DNA of 64,000 nucleotides from Nitrosovibrio sp. Nv4 (GTDB lineage Bacteria; Pseudomonadota; Gammaproteobacteria; Burkholderiales; Nitrosomonadaceae). The stretch is taken from positions 55,611 to 119,610 of the forward strand of contig CAMAPK010000004.1 of assembly GCA_945860135.1 (NCBI GenBank), given 5' to 3'. Under the pieces are notes generated by a model. That model was given only the letters and a program-made list of their open reading frames with translations, had not been told where the DNA came from and did no database searches. The position numbers and the translations under genes are program-made. Each line of letters opens with the position of its first letter. Within the stretch, counting starts at the first letter, position 1. This document shows positions 16,118-25,854 of this stretch, piece by piece.

Positions 16118-18910
16118 TCATCCGCTGTTTCTCAACCCGGCGGCGACACCGTTGATGCTGAGATGAATTGCGCGCTGCACCATTTCGCCGGTATCGCCGG
16201 CGCGATAGCGGCGCAGCAGTTCCACTTGCAGATGGTTGAGCGGGTCGATGTAGGGAATGCGGTTGCGGATACTGCGCGCAAGGGTGGGGTTATCCTGCAA
16301 CAGTTCGGTGTGGCCCGTCACGGCAAACAGCCATTTTATGCTGCGCTCCCATTCCGCCTCAATGCGGCCGAAGATTTCCTCGCGCAGCTTCACGTCCGTC
16401 ACCAGTTCGGCATAGCGGGAGGCGATGCCCATGTCGGTTTTTGACAGCACCATATCCATGTTGGACAGCAGAGTTTGCATGAACGGCCAGATGCGGTGCA
16501 TCTCCTGCAACTGTTTCAGCCCTGGTTCGCCTTCGCGCTGGACGAATGCTTCCACCGCCGAGCCGAAGCCGTACCAGCCGGGTATCATGGCGCGGCTGAC
16601 GCTCCAGCTGAATACCCACGGGATCGCACGCAGGTCTTCGATCAGGTCGGATTGCTTGCGTGACGGCGGGCGGCTGCCGATATGCAGCCCGGCGATTTCT
16701 CTGATCGGGGTGGATTCCTGAAAGTAGCGTTCAAAACCGGGAGTCTCGTAGACCAGGCTGCGGTAGGCGGCGAGTGCATCGCCTGCCAGCACTTCCATGA
16801 CCTGATAGTAACCGGCGGCACGTTCGCCCAGAATATCGTGGCTCAACAAGGTGGCTTCGACAGTGGCGGCGACCAGTGTCTCGAGGTTACGCCGGCCAAT
16901 TTCGGGATCGGAGTATTTGCTGCCGATGACTTCACCCTGTTCGGTGATGCGTATCTGTCCGTTGACGCTGCCTGGCGGCTGCGCCAGTATCGCCTGATAG
17001 CTCGGCCCGCCGCCGCGCCCGACCGTGCCGCCGCGGCCGTGGAACAGGCGCAATTCAATCTTGTGCTTGGCGAATACTTTGGTCAGCTCGGTTTCGGCCT
17101 TGTACAGTTCCCAGTTGGCGGCAAGGAAACCGCCGTCCTTGTTGCTGTCGGAATAACCCAGCATCACCTCCTGCACGTCGCCACGCGAGTCCAGCAGCTT
17201 GCGGTAGTAAGGCAGCGAGAACAGTTCGTCCATGATGGCGCCGCAACCGCGCAGATCGGTGATGGTCTCGAACAGCGGGATGATATTGAGATGTAAACGC
17301 GGGGTTTCCCCGGGTTGCAGCAGTCCAACTTCCTTCAACAGCAGCGCGACTTCCAGCACATCGGAGACGCCATCGGTTTTGGAGATGATGTAATTGGGTA
17401 GCGCGGCGCGGTCGAAACGCCGGTGGATCTCCGCTGCCGTTTGCAGAATGCGCAGTTCGCTCTGGGTGAGATCAGAATAATCCAGATAAGGTGAGAGCAA
17501 TGGACGCGGGCTGCTGATTTCGGTCAGCAGGCAGCGTGTGCGTTCCGCTTCGGTCAGAGCCGAATAATCCTGGCATTGCGCGCCGTGCTTGAACAATTCT
17601 GCCACCACGTGCTCATGGACGTTGCTGTGCTGGCGCATGTCCAGTGGTGCCAGATGAAAGCCGAATACTTCCGCTGCGCGCTGCAAGTGGCGCAACGCTC
17701 CGCGTGCCAGCAATTCTGATTTGTTCTGCTTGAGCGAGCGAATCACAATGTCAAGATCATGCACAAACTCCGTGCTGTCTGCGTAAGGTTCAACCGGCTC
17801 AACCGGGCGCCGTTGTGTGATGGTATGACCCAGTCGTTGGCTGGTCGCAGCAAGGCGCGCATAAACGCCGATCAAGGCACGCCGGTAAGGTTCGTCGGCG
17901 CGGCTTTCGGCGCGGTCGGGAGAGGCTTCGGCCAGTTGCATCAGTTCGTCGCTCACCTCTACCAGACGATCGGTCAGGCTCAGTCTGCGGCCAATCAGGT
18001 GTACTTCGCCCATGTAGAAATCCAGCGCCAGCGCCGATTGACGCTCGGCCGCATGCTGCATCACCTCATCGGTGACGAAAGGATTGCCATCGCGGTCGCT
18101 GCCTATCCAGCTGCCGATCCGCAGAAACGGTGGAATACGCGGGGCATTTTCACCCAGACGAGATTCAAGCAAGTCCTCGATTTCCGCATAGAGACGCGGC
18201 ACTTCAGTGAGAAAGGTATAGCGGTAATAAGCCAGGCCGTTTTTGATTTCATCATGTACCGACAGGCGTGCCGAGCGCAGCATGCGGGTTTTCCACAGAA
18301 TTTGAATGGCACGGCGCAGCCCCTCCTCGTTATCGTGCAATTCATCGGGCGTGAGCTGCATGCGGTCGCGTGCATTCATCAGGTGCGCGATGGTCAACTG
18401 CCAGTCGAGGATGCTTCTGCGCTGCACTTCGGTGGGATGTGCGGTCAACACCGGCGATACCACTGCCTTGGCGAAAAACCTGGCCAATGCGGCCCCGTCT
18501 GCGCCGCTGGACAGAACTCGGTCCAATGCCAGCGCCACGCTGCCAGCCTGGGGTGGCGATCCGGCGCAAAGATGAGCGCGGCGGCGCCGGTTGTGGTGAA
18601 TATCCTCGGCGATGTTGGAAAGTTGCGAGAAATAACTGAATGCGCGTACCACTGCAACAGTAGCCTTGTTGCTCAACTGGTTGAGTATCGCATCCAGTTC
18701 TTGCCGCGCCTTGGGATCCTGTTCGCGGCGAAAGCGAATCGCAGTTTGGCGAATGTTTTCGACCAGAGCGAAAGTAGATTCGCCTTCCTGTTCGCGCAAG
18801 GTATCGCCCAACATGCGTCCCAGCAGACGGATGTCCTCCCGCAGCGGCAGATCCTTGGCATCGATGTGATTTTTGTCGGAACTGTTGTTCCCAGGGGCAA
18901 GGGCACTCAT
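16118..18910 (-). CDS. ppc: Phosphoenolpyruvate carboxylase
   Basis: VLTAHPTEVQRRS, LGYSDSNKDGG, FHGRGGTVGRGGGP; ends RNSG. Confidence 0.98.
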   Translation of the reverse strand: MSALAPGNNSSDKNHIDAKDLPLREDIRLLGRMLGDTLREQEGESTFALVENIRQTAIRFRREQDPKARQELDAILNQLSNKATVAVVRAFSYFSQLSNIAEDIHHNRRRRAHLCAGSPPQAGSVALALDRVLSSGADGAALARFFAKAVVSPVLTAHPTEVQRRSILDWQLTIAHLMNARDRMQLTPDELHDNEEGLRRAIQILWKTRMLRSARLSVHDEIKNGLAYYRYTFLTEVPRLYAEIEDLLESRLGENAPRIPPFLRIGSWIGSDRDGNPFVTDEVMQHAAERQSALALDFYMGEVHLIGRRLSLTDRLVEVSDELMQLAEASPDRAESRADEPYRRALIGVYARLAATSQRLGHTITQRRPVEPVEPYADSTEFVHDLDIVIRSLKQNKSELLARGALRHLQRAAEVFGFHLAPLDMRQHSNVHEHVVAELFKHGAQCQDYSALTEAERTRCLLTEISSPRPLLSPYLDYSDLTQSELRILQTAAEIHRRFDRAALPNYIISKTDGVSDVLEVALLLKEVGLLQPGETPRLHLNIIPLFETITDLRGCGAIMDELFSLPYYRKLLDSRGDVQEVMLGYSDSNKDGGFLAANWELYKAETELTKVFAKHKIELRLFHGRGGTVGRGGGPSYQAILAQPPGSVNGQIRITEQGEVIGSKYSDPEIGRRNLETLVAATVEATLLSHDILGERAAGYYQVMEVLAGDALAAYRSLVYETPGFERYFQESTPIREIAGLHIGSRPPSRKQSDLIEDLRAIPWVFSWSVSRAMIPGWYGFGSAVEAFVQREGEPGLKQLQEMHRIWPFMQTLLSNMDMVLSKTDMGIASRYAELVTDVKLREEIFGRIEAEWERSIKWLFAVTGHTELLQDNPTLARSIRNRIPYIDPLNHLQVELLRRYRAGDTGEMVQRAIHLSINGVAAGLRNSG

Positions 18911-19033
18911 CGCGCCATTTCTCGCGTGCGACGGAGAGGGACGGATCCCCGCTGCGCTTCGAGCCAGGCCGGCGCCGGCCGTGCTAAAATAAGCGGCAAG
19001 CGCGAATCGCGTAATTTTTTCATTGTGATATAA

Positions 19034-19969
19034 ATGCCCAATTCATCCATGCCCACAAAAATCATTATTGCTACACGGGAAAGCGCCTTGGCCTTGTGGC
19101 AGGCAAATTTCATCCGGCAGTGGTTGACGGAATTATACCCGCAAACCGAAATCAGCATACTCGGCATGACGACGCGCGGTGACCAGATACTCGACACCTC
19201 GCTCTCCAAAATCGGTGGCAAGGGCTTGTTCATCAAGGAACTGGAGCAGGCACTGGAAGAAGGGCGCGCGGATATCGCGGTGCATTCGATGAAGGATGTG
19301 CCGATGCATATGCCGCCCGGATTTGCGCTGGCCGCCATTGGCGAACGTGAAGATCCGCGCGATGCTTTTGTGTCCAATCGCTATGCCAGTCTCGACGCGC
19401 TCCCCGCCGGCAGCGTGGTGGGTACTTCCAGCCTGCGGCGCGAAAGCCAGTTGCGTGCGCGCTTTCCGCATTTGCAGGTGCAGCCGCTGCGTGGCAACGT
19501 GCAGACTCGGCTGCGCAAATTGGATGAAGATCAATATGCGGCAATCATACTGGCGGCGGCGGGATTGAAGCGGCTGGGACTGGCCGAGCGTATTGCCGCA
19601 CTGCTGAGTGCCGAGTTGAGTCTGCCGGCAGTAGGGCAGGGGGCGCTTGGAATCGAATGTCGCGCCGACCGGCCCGATCTGATAAAACTCATGCAGCCGC
19701 TGCATCACCTGGCAACTGCTCAGTGCGTGGAGGCCGAACGTGCCATGAGCCGTGCGCTGGGCGGCAGTTGTCAGGTGCCTCTGGGTGGTTTTGCGGAGAT
19801 TGTCGACGGCATGCTGCGGTTGCGCGGGTTTGTCGCCAGCCCTGATGGAACGCGTATGATCAGCGCTGAATTGAGCGGCAAGCCGGAATCAGGTGAACTC
19901 ATGGGCGCACAATTGGCGTCGGATTTGAAGGCACAGGGGGCGGAAGAAATTCTGGCAGCATTGGCATGA
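19034..19969 (+). CDS. hemC: Porphobilinogen deaminase (hydroxymethylbilane synthase)
   Basis: [34 protein letters not shown]. Confidence 0.98.
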   Translation: MPNSSMPTKIIIATRESALALWQANFIRQWLTELYPQTEISILGMTTRGDQILDTSLSKIGGKGLFIKELEQALEEGRADIAVHSMKDVPMHMPPGFALAAIGEREDPRDAFVSNRYASLDALPAGSVVGTSSLRRESQLRARFPHLQVQPLRGNVQTRLRKLDEDQYAAIILAAAGLKRLGLAERIAALLSAELSLPAVGQGALGIECRADRPDLIKLMQPLHHLATAQCVEAERAMSRALGGSCQVPLGGFAEIVDGMLRLRGFVASPDGTRMISAELSGKPESGELMGAQLASDLKAQGAEEILAALA

Positions 19970-19994
19970 GCACGACTGAAGCCGTGAGTTATCC

Positions 19995-20798
19995 GTGACC
20001 AAACCGCTGACCGGGATCACTATCTTGGTCACGCGGCCGGCGCATCAGGCGGGCAATCTGGTTACCGCGATTCGTGCAGCGGGCGGCAATCCGCTGTTGT
20101 TTCCGGTACTGGAAATTCGTGAGGCAAAGGATCCACGTCCATTGCTCGACTTGATCGCACATCTGGATGAGTTCGATCTGGCGATTTTCATCAGCCCCAA
20201 CGCGGTCAGCAAGGCGATGAATCTGATACTCGCGCAACGGGCATTGCCAGCCACGCTGAAAATCGCCGTCGTCGGCCAGGGCAGCGCCAGGGAGCTGAAA
20301 CAGTTTGGCGTCAGCGAAGTGATTGCACCCACCACACGCTTTGACAGCGAAGCATTGCTCGAGATGGCAGAATTGCAACAGATTAAGGGCAAACGTGTAG
20401 TGATCTTTCGCGGTGACGGTGGCCGCGAGTTGCTGGGGGATACGCTGGTGCAACGCGGCGCTACAGTCAAATATGCGGAATGTTACAGCCGCGTCAGGCC
20501 CGACACGGATATCGCCCCGCTGCTGCAAGCCTGGGCGGGTAATACGCTCCATGCCATTATCGTGACTAGCAGCGAAGGGCTGCGCAATTTGTTTGCCATG
20601 GTGGGTGATGCCGGCCAGTCCTGGCTCAGAAAAACCCCGTTATTCGTGTCGCATGAGCGCATTGCGCAGATTGCGAAGAAACTCGGATGCGCTGAGGTGA
20701 TTTCCACTGCTGCTGGCGATGCAGGTTTGCTGCAGGGGTTATCAGATTATTTCAACCCGGGCGCGGGAACCGGGATTTGCTCTCCACCGAAGTCATGA
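19995..20798 (+). CDS. hemD: Uroporphyrinogen-III synthase
   Basis: ILVTRPAHQAGNL...FISPNAV...FRGDGGRELLGDTLVQRGATV; downstream of hemC. Confidence 0.95.
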   Translation: MTKPLTGITILVTRPAHQAGNLVTAIRAAGGNPLLFPVLEIREAKDPRPLLDLIAHLDEFDLAIFISPNAVSKAMNLILAQRALPATLKIAVVGQGSARELKQFGVSEVIAPTTRFDSEALLEMAELQQIKGKRVVIFRGDGGRELLGDTLVQRGATVKYAECYSRVRPDTDIAPLLQAWAGNTLHAIIVTSSEGLRNLFAMVGDAGQSWLRKTPLFVSHERIAQIAKKLGCAEVISTAAGDAGLLQGLSDYFNPGAGTGICSPPKS

Positions 20799-21841
20799 AC
20801 GCAGAAACTCAATCCGGTGCTACCGACAAACCCCAAGACCCGCGCAGCCGCATCAATCCGCTGATGGTGGTTGTCATGGTCGTTGTCATTGCCATGGTGG
20901 TGGCGTGGCAGTGGTATGACACCCGCAATCAGATCACGGGCTTGCAACAGGAACTGGCGAAACGTCTGGCTGAGGCGGGCGCCTCTGGCAAGGAATCACG
21001 CAATCTTGCGGCAGAAGCGCGCGAGGCAGGCCACCAGGCAGAAATCAAGCTCAGCCTGCTCGAAGCCAAACTGGCTGAATCACAGAGTCAGCAAGTGGCG
21101 CTGGAGGCGCTCTACCAGGAGGTGGCGCGCAATCGTGATGAAGTGACGCTGGAGGAAGTGGAGCAGTTGCTGCTCATTGCCAGTCAGCAATTGCAACTGG
21201 CGGGCAACGTGAAAGCCGCGCTGATTGCGATGCAGGAAGCCGATGCCCGGTTGCAGCGCATTGATCGCCCGCAGTTGTCACCGCTGCGCAAAGTCATGCT
21301 GAAGGATATAGATCTGCTGAAAGCTGCGCGCTATGTCGATACGGTGGGTATCAGCCTGCGTCTTGACAATCTTGCCGCTGCAGTAGAAACGCTGCCGCTG
21401 GCAATGGAGATCCGTCCGCCGCAAACCAGCCTTCCTGCCCCGGGGCCGCTACCGGCAGAGGAAAGCATCTGGCTCAAGTTCGCGCGCGAAATCTGGGGGG
21501 ACATGCAGCAACTGGTGCGCATCCAGAATATGAACAAGCCCGATTTGCCGCTGTTGGCGCCGTCACAGGCGTATTTCCTGCGCGAGAATCTCAAGTTGCG
21601 ACTGCTGTCGGCGCGACACGCGTTGCTGGTGCGCGATGCAGCCAGTTTCAAGGCGGATGTCAAAGCCTGCATGGACTGGATCAACCGCTATTATGACAAT
21701 AAATCGAAGCCTGCCACCAGCATGCTGGTGGCATTGCGGCAATTGCATGACAGCGAGATCGGCATAGAACTGCCGGATATCTCGGCCAGTCTGGACGCAG
21801 TGCGTAATTACCGTCTGGCACGCGAGCGGGGAAACAGATGA
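20777..21841 (+). CDS. hemX: HemX-like uroporphyrinogen-III C-methyltransferase family protein
   Basis: N-terminal TM; EVEQLLLIASQQLQLAGNVKAALIAMQEADARL; between hemD and hemY. Confidence 0.88.
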   Translation: MLSTEVMNAETQSGATDKPQDPRSRINPLMVVVMVVVIAMVVAWQWYDTRNQITGLQQELAKRLAEAGASGKESRNLAAEAREAGHQAEIKLSLLEAKLAESQSQQVALEALYQEVARNRDEVTLEEVEQLLLIASQQLQLAGNVKAALIAMQEADARLQRIDRPQLSPLRKVMLKDIDLLKAARYVDTVGISLRLDNLAAAVETLPLAMEIRPPQTSLPAPGPLPAEESIWLKFAREIWGDMQQLVRIQNMNKPDLPLLAPSQAYFLRENLKLRLLSARHALLVRDAASFKADVKACMDWINRYYDNKSKPATSMLVALRQLHDSEIGIELPDISASLDAVRNYRLARERGNR

Positions 21842-23052
21842 AGCTGGTGTTCTGGCTGCTGGCGTTGTGCATCGCGGCAGTGGCGGTGGCACTCGCAGCC
21901 ACCTACAACAACGGCTATGTGTTGTTGGTAGTGCAGCCTTATCGCATCGAGCTGTCACTCAATCTGCTGCTGGCTACCTTGTTAGCGGTATTCCTGGTCG
22001 GTTATTTTGTGGTGCGGCTGATCAGCATCACCCTGCGACTGCCGACGGAGATACGCGAATCGCGCCTGCAGCGCCGTCGTGAGAAAGCGCGCGCAGCGAT
22101 GCTGGATGGGCTCAAGGCGTTCCTTGAAGGGCGTTACGCCAAAGCCGAGAAATCTGCAGTTGCTGCACTGGAACTGAAAGAGTCTCCTGCGGTTAGCGCG
22201 ATCAATGCAATTATCGCGGCGCGTTCCGCGCATGAACTGAGGGAATATTCCCGACGCGATGAGTACCTTGCCGCAGCGGAGAATGCCGCACCGGAAGAAA
22301 TCGCGTTACGGCTCGTTACCCAAGCCGAATTGTTGCTGGATGAGCGCCGTCCTGCAGAAGCGTTGCAAGTATTGCAGAGCCTGCGTTCCGGGGGCGTGCG
22401 CCAGCACACTGCGGCGCTGCGACTGGAATTGAAAGCCCAGCAACAGTTGAAAAATTGGGACGCAGTGCTGGATCTGGCTGGTCAACTGGAACAACGCAAT
22501 GCTTTCGACAGGACTCTGGCCGAGCAATTGCGACGCAATGCCCATCTGGAAAATCTCAAAAGCAAAGCAACAAATCTACAATTGTTAAAGGACTGCTGGC
22601 AGGCTATCCCTGCGGCAGAGAGAAAGGACAGCAAACTGGCTGCCGCCTCCGCGCATGCGCACATGGCGCTGGGTGAGTGTGCCAGTGCGCACCAGATCAT
22701 CGAACAAAGCCTGGACTGGCAATGGGATCCGGAACTTATCGGACTTTATGCGGAATGCCTGGGGGAAGATGCGATCGGGCAGATCAAGCGTGCCGAAGCA
22801 TGGCTCGAGTCTCATGCCAACGATGCTGAACTGCTGTTTGCTCTGGGTAAACTTTGCGTCCATTGCGAGTTGTGGGGAAAAGCGCAAAACTATCTGGAAG
22901 CGAGCCTGTCGGTGGAGCCTGGTCTCCCGGTCTACTTTGCACTGGCGCAGTTGAACGAGAAAATCGGCAAGCCTGAACTGGCAAAAGAGCATTACAATAA
23001 GGGGCAGGAACTGGTGTTGAAGCACCTGGAAGCGTCCAGGACGGGGCAGTGA
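21838..23052 (+). CDS. hemY: HemY-like TPR membrane protein
   Basis: Two TM helices then TPR-like repeats; gene context. Confidence 0.9.
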   Translation: MKLVFWLLALCIAAVAVALAATYNNGYVLLVVQPYRIELSLNLLLATLLAVFLVGYFVVRLISITLRLPTEIRESRLQRRREKARAAMLDGLKAFLEGRYAKAEKSAVAALELKESPAVSAINAIIAARSAHELREYSRRDEYLAAAENAAPEEIALRLVTQAELLLDERRPAEALQVLQSLRSGGVRQHTAALRLELKAQQQLKNWDAVLDLAGQLEQRNAFDRTLAEQLRRNAHLENLKSKATNLQLLKDCWQAIPAAERKDSKLAAASAHAHMALGECASAHQIIEQSLDWQWDPELIGLYAECLGEDAIGQIKRAEAWLESHANDAELLFALGKLCVHCELWGKAQNYLEASLSVEPGLPVYFALAQLNEKIGKPELAKEHYNKGQELVLKHLEASRTGQ

Positions 23053-23063
23053 AAAATTGAATA

Positions 23064-23516
23064 ATGCGACTCTGGACACTGCACCCAAAATATCTCGATC
23101 CGCAAGGGCTGGTTGCGCTTTGGCGCGAAGCGTTGCTGGCGCAGAAAGTGTTGCAAGGCGAAACCAGCGGCTATCGTCACCATCCGCAGTTACGCCGCTT
23201 CCAGACGCAGAGTAACCCCCTTGGATGCATTACAGATTATCTGCGCGCTGTCAGTGAGGAAGCCGATCGACGCGGCTACCATTTTGACAAAACAAAAATA
23301 ATTTGCGCCTGCATGCATGGTCAGTTGGAAGAAACCAGTGGCCAATTGATGTATGAATGGGAGCATCTTGGCAGGAAACTTGCGCAGCGCAGTCCGGCAC
23401 TGCTGACTCACTGGCAAAACGTGCGAATTCCAGAACCTCACCCCTTGTTCAGAATCGTCTCAGGCGAAGTACGCGAATGGGAACTTAAGATTTCAGCCCG
23501 CTCGACGAAACAGTAA
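23064..23516 (+). CDS. Pyrimidine dimer DNA glycosylase-like protein (Pyr_excise)
   Basis: MRLWTLHPKYLDPQGLVALWREALLAQKVLQGETSGYRHHPQLRRF. Confidence 0.82.
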   Translation: MRLWTLHPKYLDPQGLVALWREALLAQKVLQGETSGYRHHPQLRRFQTQSNPLGCITDYLRAVSEEADRRGYHFDKTKIICACMHGQLEETSGQLMYEWEHLGRKLAQRSPALLTHWQNVRIPEPHPLFRIVSGEVREWELKISARSTKQ

Positions 23517-24525
23517 ACATGTCGGAGAAAAATTCCTCTTCCGGCAGACCCTGTAATTGGATGAAATCCGTGTGGGCCGCCGCCACCATTGCCGGGGCAC
23601 CGCAGGCATATACTTGATATCCGGCGAGACTGTCGAAATCCTGCAGCACCGCCTGATGCACCAGGCCGCTTCTGCCGTGCCAGTCATCTGCCGGCAGCGC
23701 CTCTGACAATACCGGGATGAAAGTGAAATTGTCGTGCGTCTGTTGCCAGCTTCCCGCCAGTTTCGCCAGATAGAGGTCGGCTTTGGTGCGGGCGCCCCAG
23801 TAGAGCACTATCTGCCGTTCGCTGCCACGCATATTGTCGCTGTGGAAGATGTACTCGAGCATGCTTTTAATCGGTGCGAAGCCGGTGCCGCTGGCGACGA
23901 AGATGATCGGTTTGTCCGAATCCTCACGCAGAAAAAAGGTACCGAGCGGTCCTTCAAAGCGCAGAATTTCCTTCTCTTGCATGGAGGTGAACACGTGCTC
24001 GGAAAAGGTGCCGCCGGGATAGTTGCGCACGTGCAGTTGCAGCAATTCGTCGTCATGCGGCGCATTAGCCAGTGAGAAACTGCGGCGTTTGCCGTCTTTC
24101 ATCAGGATGTCGATATACTGCCCGGGGAGAAACTGCAGCCGTTCGTTGGTCGGCAGCTTCAGGGAGATGATCATCACGTCGGGTGCGGCCCGTTCCAGCC
24201 GGTGGACGCGGCATGGCATGGTTCTGACGGCAATATCCTTGATCGCCCCGATTTCGCGGGCTTCGATCACCAGTTCCGACAGCGGCAAGGCGCAGCAGAA
24301 CAAAGCCATGCCTGCCTGCTTTTCCGCATCAGTCAGCGTATCTGCGTTATGCCTGCCGAAATCAACCGTTCCCTGTATGATTTTGCCTTTGCAACTCCCG
24401 CAAGCGCCGTTGCGGCAGCCGTAGGGCAGCGGGAAGCCTTGGCGCAATGCGGCTTGCAGCACGGTTTCACCGGATTCTGCAGCGAAAACATGGCCGCTGG
24501 GCTGGATAGTGATTCGATACGACAT
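23485..24525 (-). CDS. 2Fe-2S ferredoxin / FAD-NAD(P)H reductase fusion (CDP-6-deoxy-glucoseen reductase-like)
   Basis: MSYRITIQPSG...CRNGACGSCKG; RRSFSLANAP; FVASGTGFAPIKSM. Confidence 0.88.
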   Translation of the reverse strand: MSYRITIQPSGHVFAAESGETVLQAALRQGFPLPYGCRNGACGSCKGKIIQGTVDFGRHNADTLTDAEKQAGMALFCCALPLSELVIEAREIGAIKDIAVRTMPCRVHRLERAAPDVMIISLKLPTNERLQFLPGQYIDILMKDGKRRSFSLANAPHDDELLQLHVRNYPGGTFSEHVFTSMQEKEILRFEGPLGTFFLREDSDKPIIFVASGTGFAPIKSMLEYIFHSDNMRGSERQIVLYWGARTKADLYLAKLAGSWQQTHDNFTFIPVLSEALPADDWHGRSGLVHQAVLQDFDSLAGYQVYACGAPAMVAAAHTDFIQLQGLPEEEFFSDMFTVSSSGLKS

Positions 24526-24578
24526 TGGCTTATAAACGCTGCAACAAAAATAACGGGCAGTCAATAAAATAGATCGGG

Positions 24579-25484
24579 ATGAAACGAACACTTTTAATCA
24601 TTGGTTGCGGCGACATTGCCTTGCGGGCAGCACCGCTGCTGCTGCCACACTATCGGTTGCTGGGGCTGTGCCGCAGAGCGGAACAATGCCATCAGCTACG
24701 TTCGCATGGGATTACTCCGGTATCTGGAGATCTCGACAATTCCAGAAGTCTCGTCAAGCTCGCGGGCATGGCGCACGCAGTGTTGCATCTGGCACCACCA
24801 CCGGAGCACGGCAGGCGCGATACGCGTACGGCCAATCTTCTGGCGGCATTGACAAAGCGCTCGAAAACAATAGGGCGCATGTTACCACAACAGCTGGTCT
24901 ACATCAGCACCAGCGGGGTGTACGGCGACTGCAGCGGCGCATTGATAAATGAAACTCATCCACTCAACCCGCAAACCGAGCGGGCCATGCGCCGGGTCGA
25001 TGCAGAGAAGCAGGTACGAGAGTGGGGACAGCGCAATCGGGTAAATATTTCGATCCTGCGCGTGCCGGGAATCTATGCTGCCGAGCGCTTGCCGCTGGCC
25101 CGTTTGCGCGAAGGGGTGTCGGCGCTGTTGCCGGAAGAAGATAGCTACACCAACCATATCCATGCCGATGATCTTGCCGGCAGCGTTGTTGCCGCATTGC
25201 GCCACGCAAAGCCGGGCAGGGTTTATCACGTCTGTGACGATTCGCATCTGAAAATGGGCGAGTATTTCGATCTGGTGGCGGACCGGTTCGGCCTGCCGCA
25301 CCCGCCGCGCATTGCCCGCACCGAGGTTGACGGACGCATATCGCCGGGCATGCTGTCGTTCATGCGAGAATCGCGGCGTCTGACGAATACGCGCATGAAG
25401 CAGGAGTTGCATGTAAATCTGCGTTACCCGACTGTAGCCGCAGGCATTGCTGCGAGCGCAGCAATCAGCCCGGAAAGCGGGTAA
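24579..25484 (+). CDS. NAD-dependent epimerase/dehydratase (SDR) family protein
   Basis: LLIIGCGDIALR Rossmann motif, VYISTSGVYGD, HADDLA. Confidence 0.85.
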   Translation: MKRTLLIIGCGDIALRAAPLLLPHYRLLGLCRRAEQCHQLRSHGITPVSGDLDNSRSLVKLAGMAHAVLHLAPPPEHGRRDTRTANLLAALTKRSKTIGRMLPQQLVYISTSGVYGDCSGALINETHPLNPQTERAMRRVDAEKQVREWGQRNRVNISILRVPGIYAAERLPLARLREGVSALLPEEDSYTNHIHADDLAGSVVAALRHAKPGRVYHVCDDSHLKMGEYFDLVADRFGLPHPPRIARTEVDGRISPGMLSFMRESRRLTNTRMKQELHVNLRYPTVAAGIAASAAISPESG

Positions 25485-25521
25485 AATCCTGCCTGCCGGT
25501 CTAACTGGTACCAACTGTCCG

Positions 25522-25854
25522 ATGGAATCCATACTGGTCATTACCAATTTTCCTGATAGGGCGAGCGCTTTGGCGCTTGCGCAAAAACTGGTTGATGAAC
25601 GGTTGGCTGCGTGCGTCAACGTACTGGCTGACTGCACTTCTGTCTATCGCTGGCAGGAAAAAATCGAGCATGCCAGCGAAGTGCCGGTATTCATCAAGAC
25701 CCTGGCGCAGCATTATCCCCGGGTGGAGCAGGCGGTGAAAGCGATGCACCCTTACGAACTCCCGGAAATTATTGCTGTCCCAATAAGCGACGGCTTGCCT
25801 GCTTATATGCAATGGATAGCTGCTGAAACGCTGGCATTTCCGGATAAAACATGA
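25522..25854 (+). CDS. cutA: Divalent-cation tolerance protein CutA
   Basis: ILVITNFPDRASALALAQKLVDERLAACVNV...HPYELPEIIAVPI. Confidence 0.96.
   Translation: MESILVITNFPDRASALALAQKLVDERLAACVNVLADCTSVYRWQEKIEHASEVPVFIKTLAQHYPRVEQAVKAMHPYELPEIIAVPISDGLPAYMQWIAAETLAFPDKT

Noticed and set aside
17759-19033. 424-aa + strand ORF
   Set aside because: Antisense shadow of ppc; composition mirrors the reverse complement of a conserved gene.
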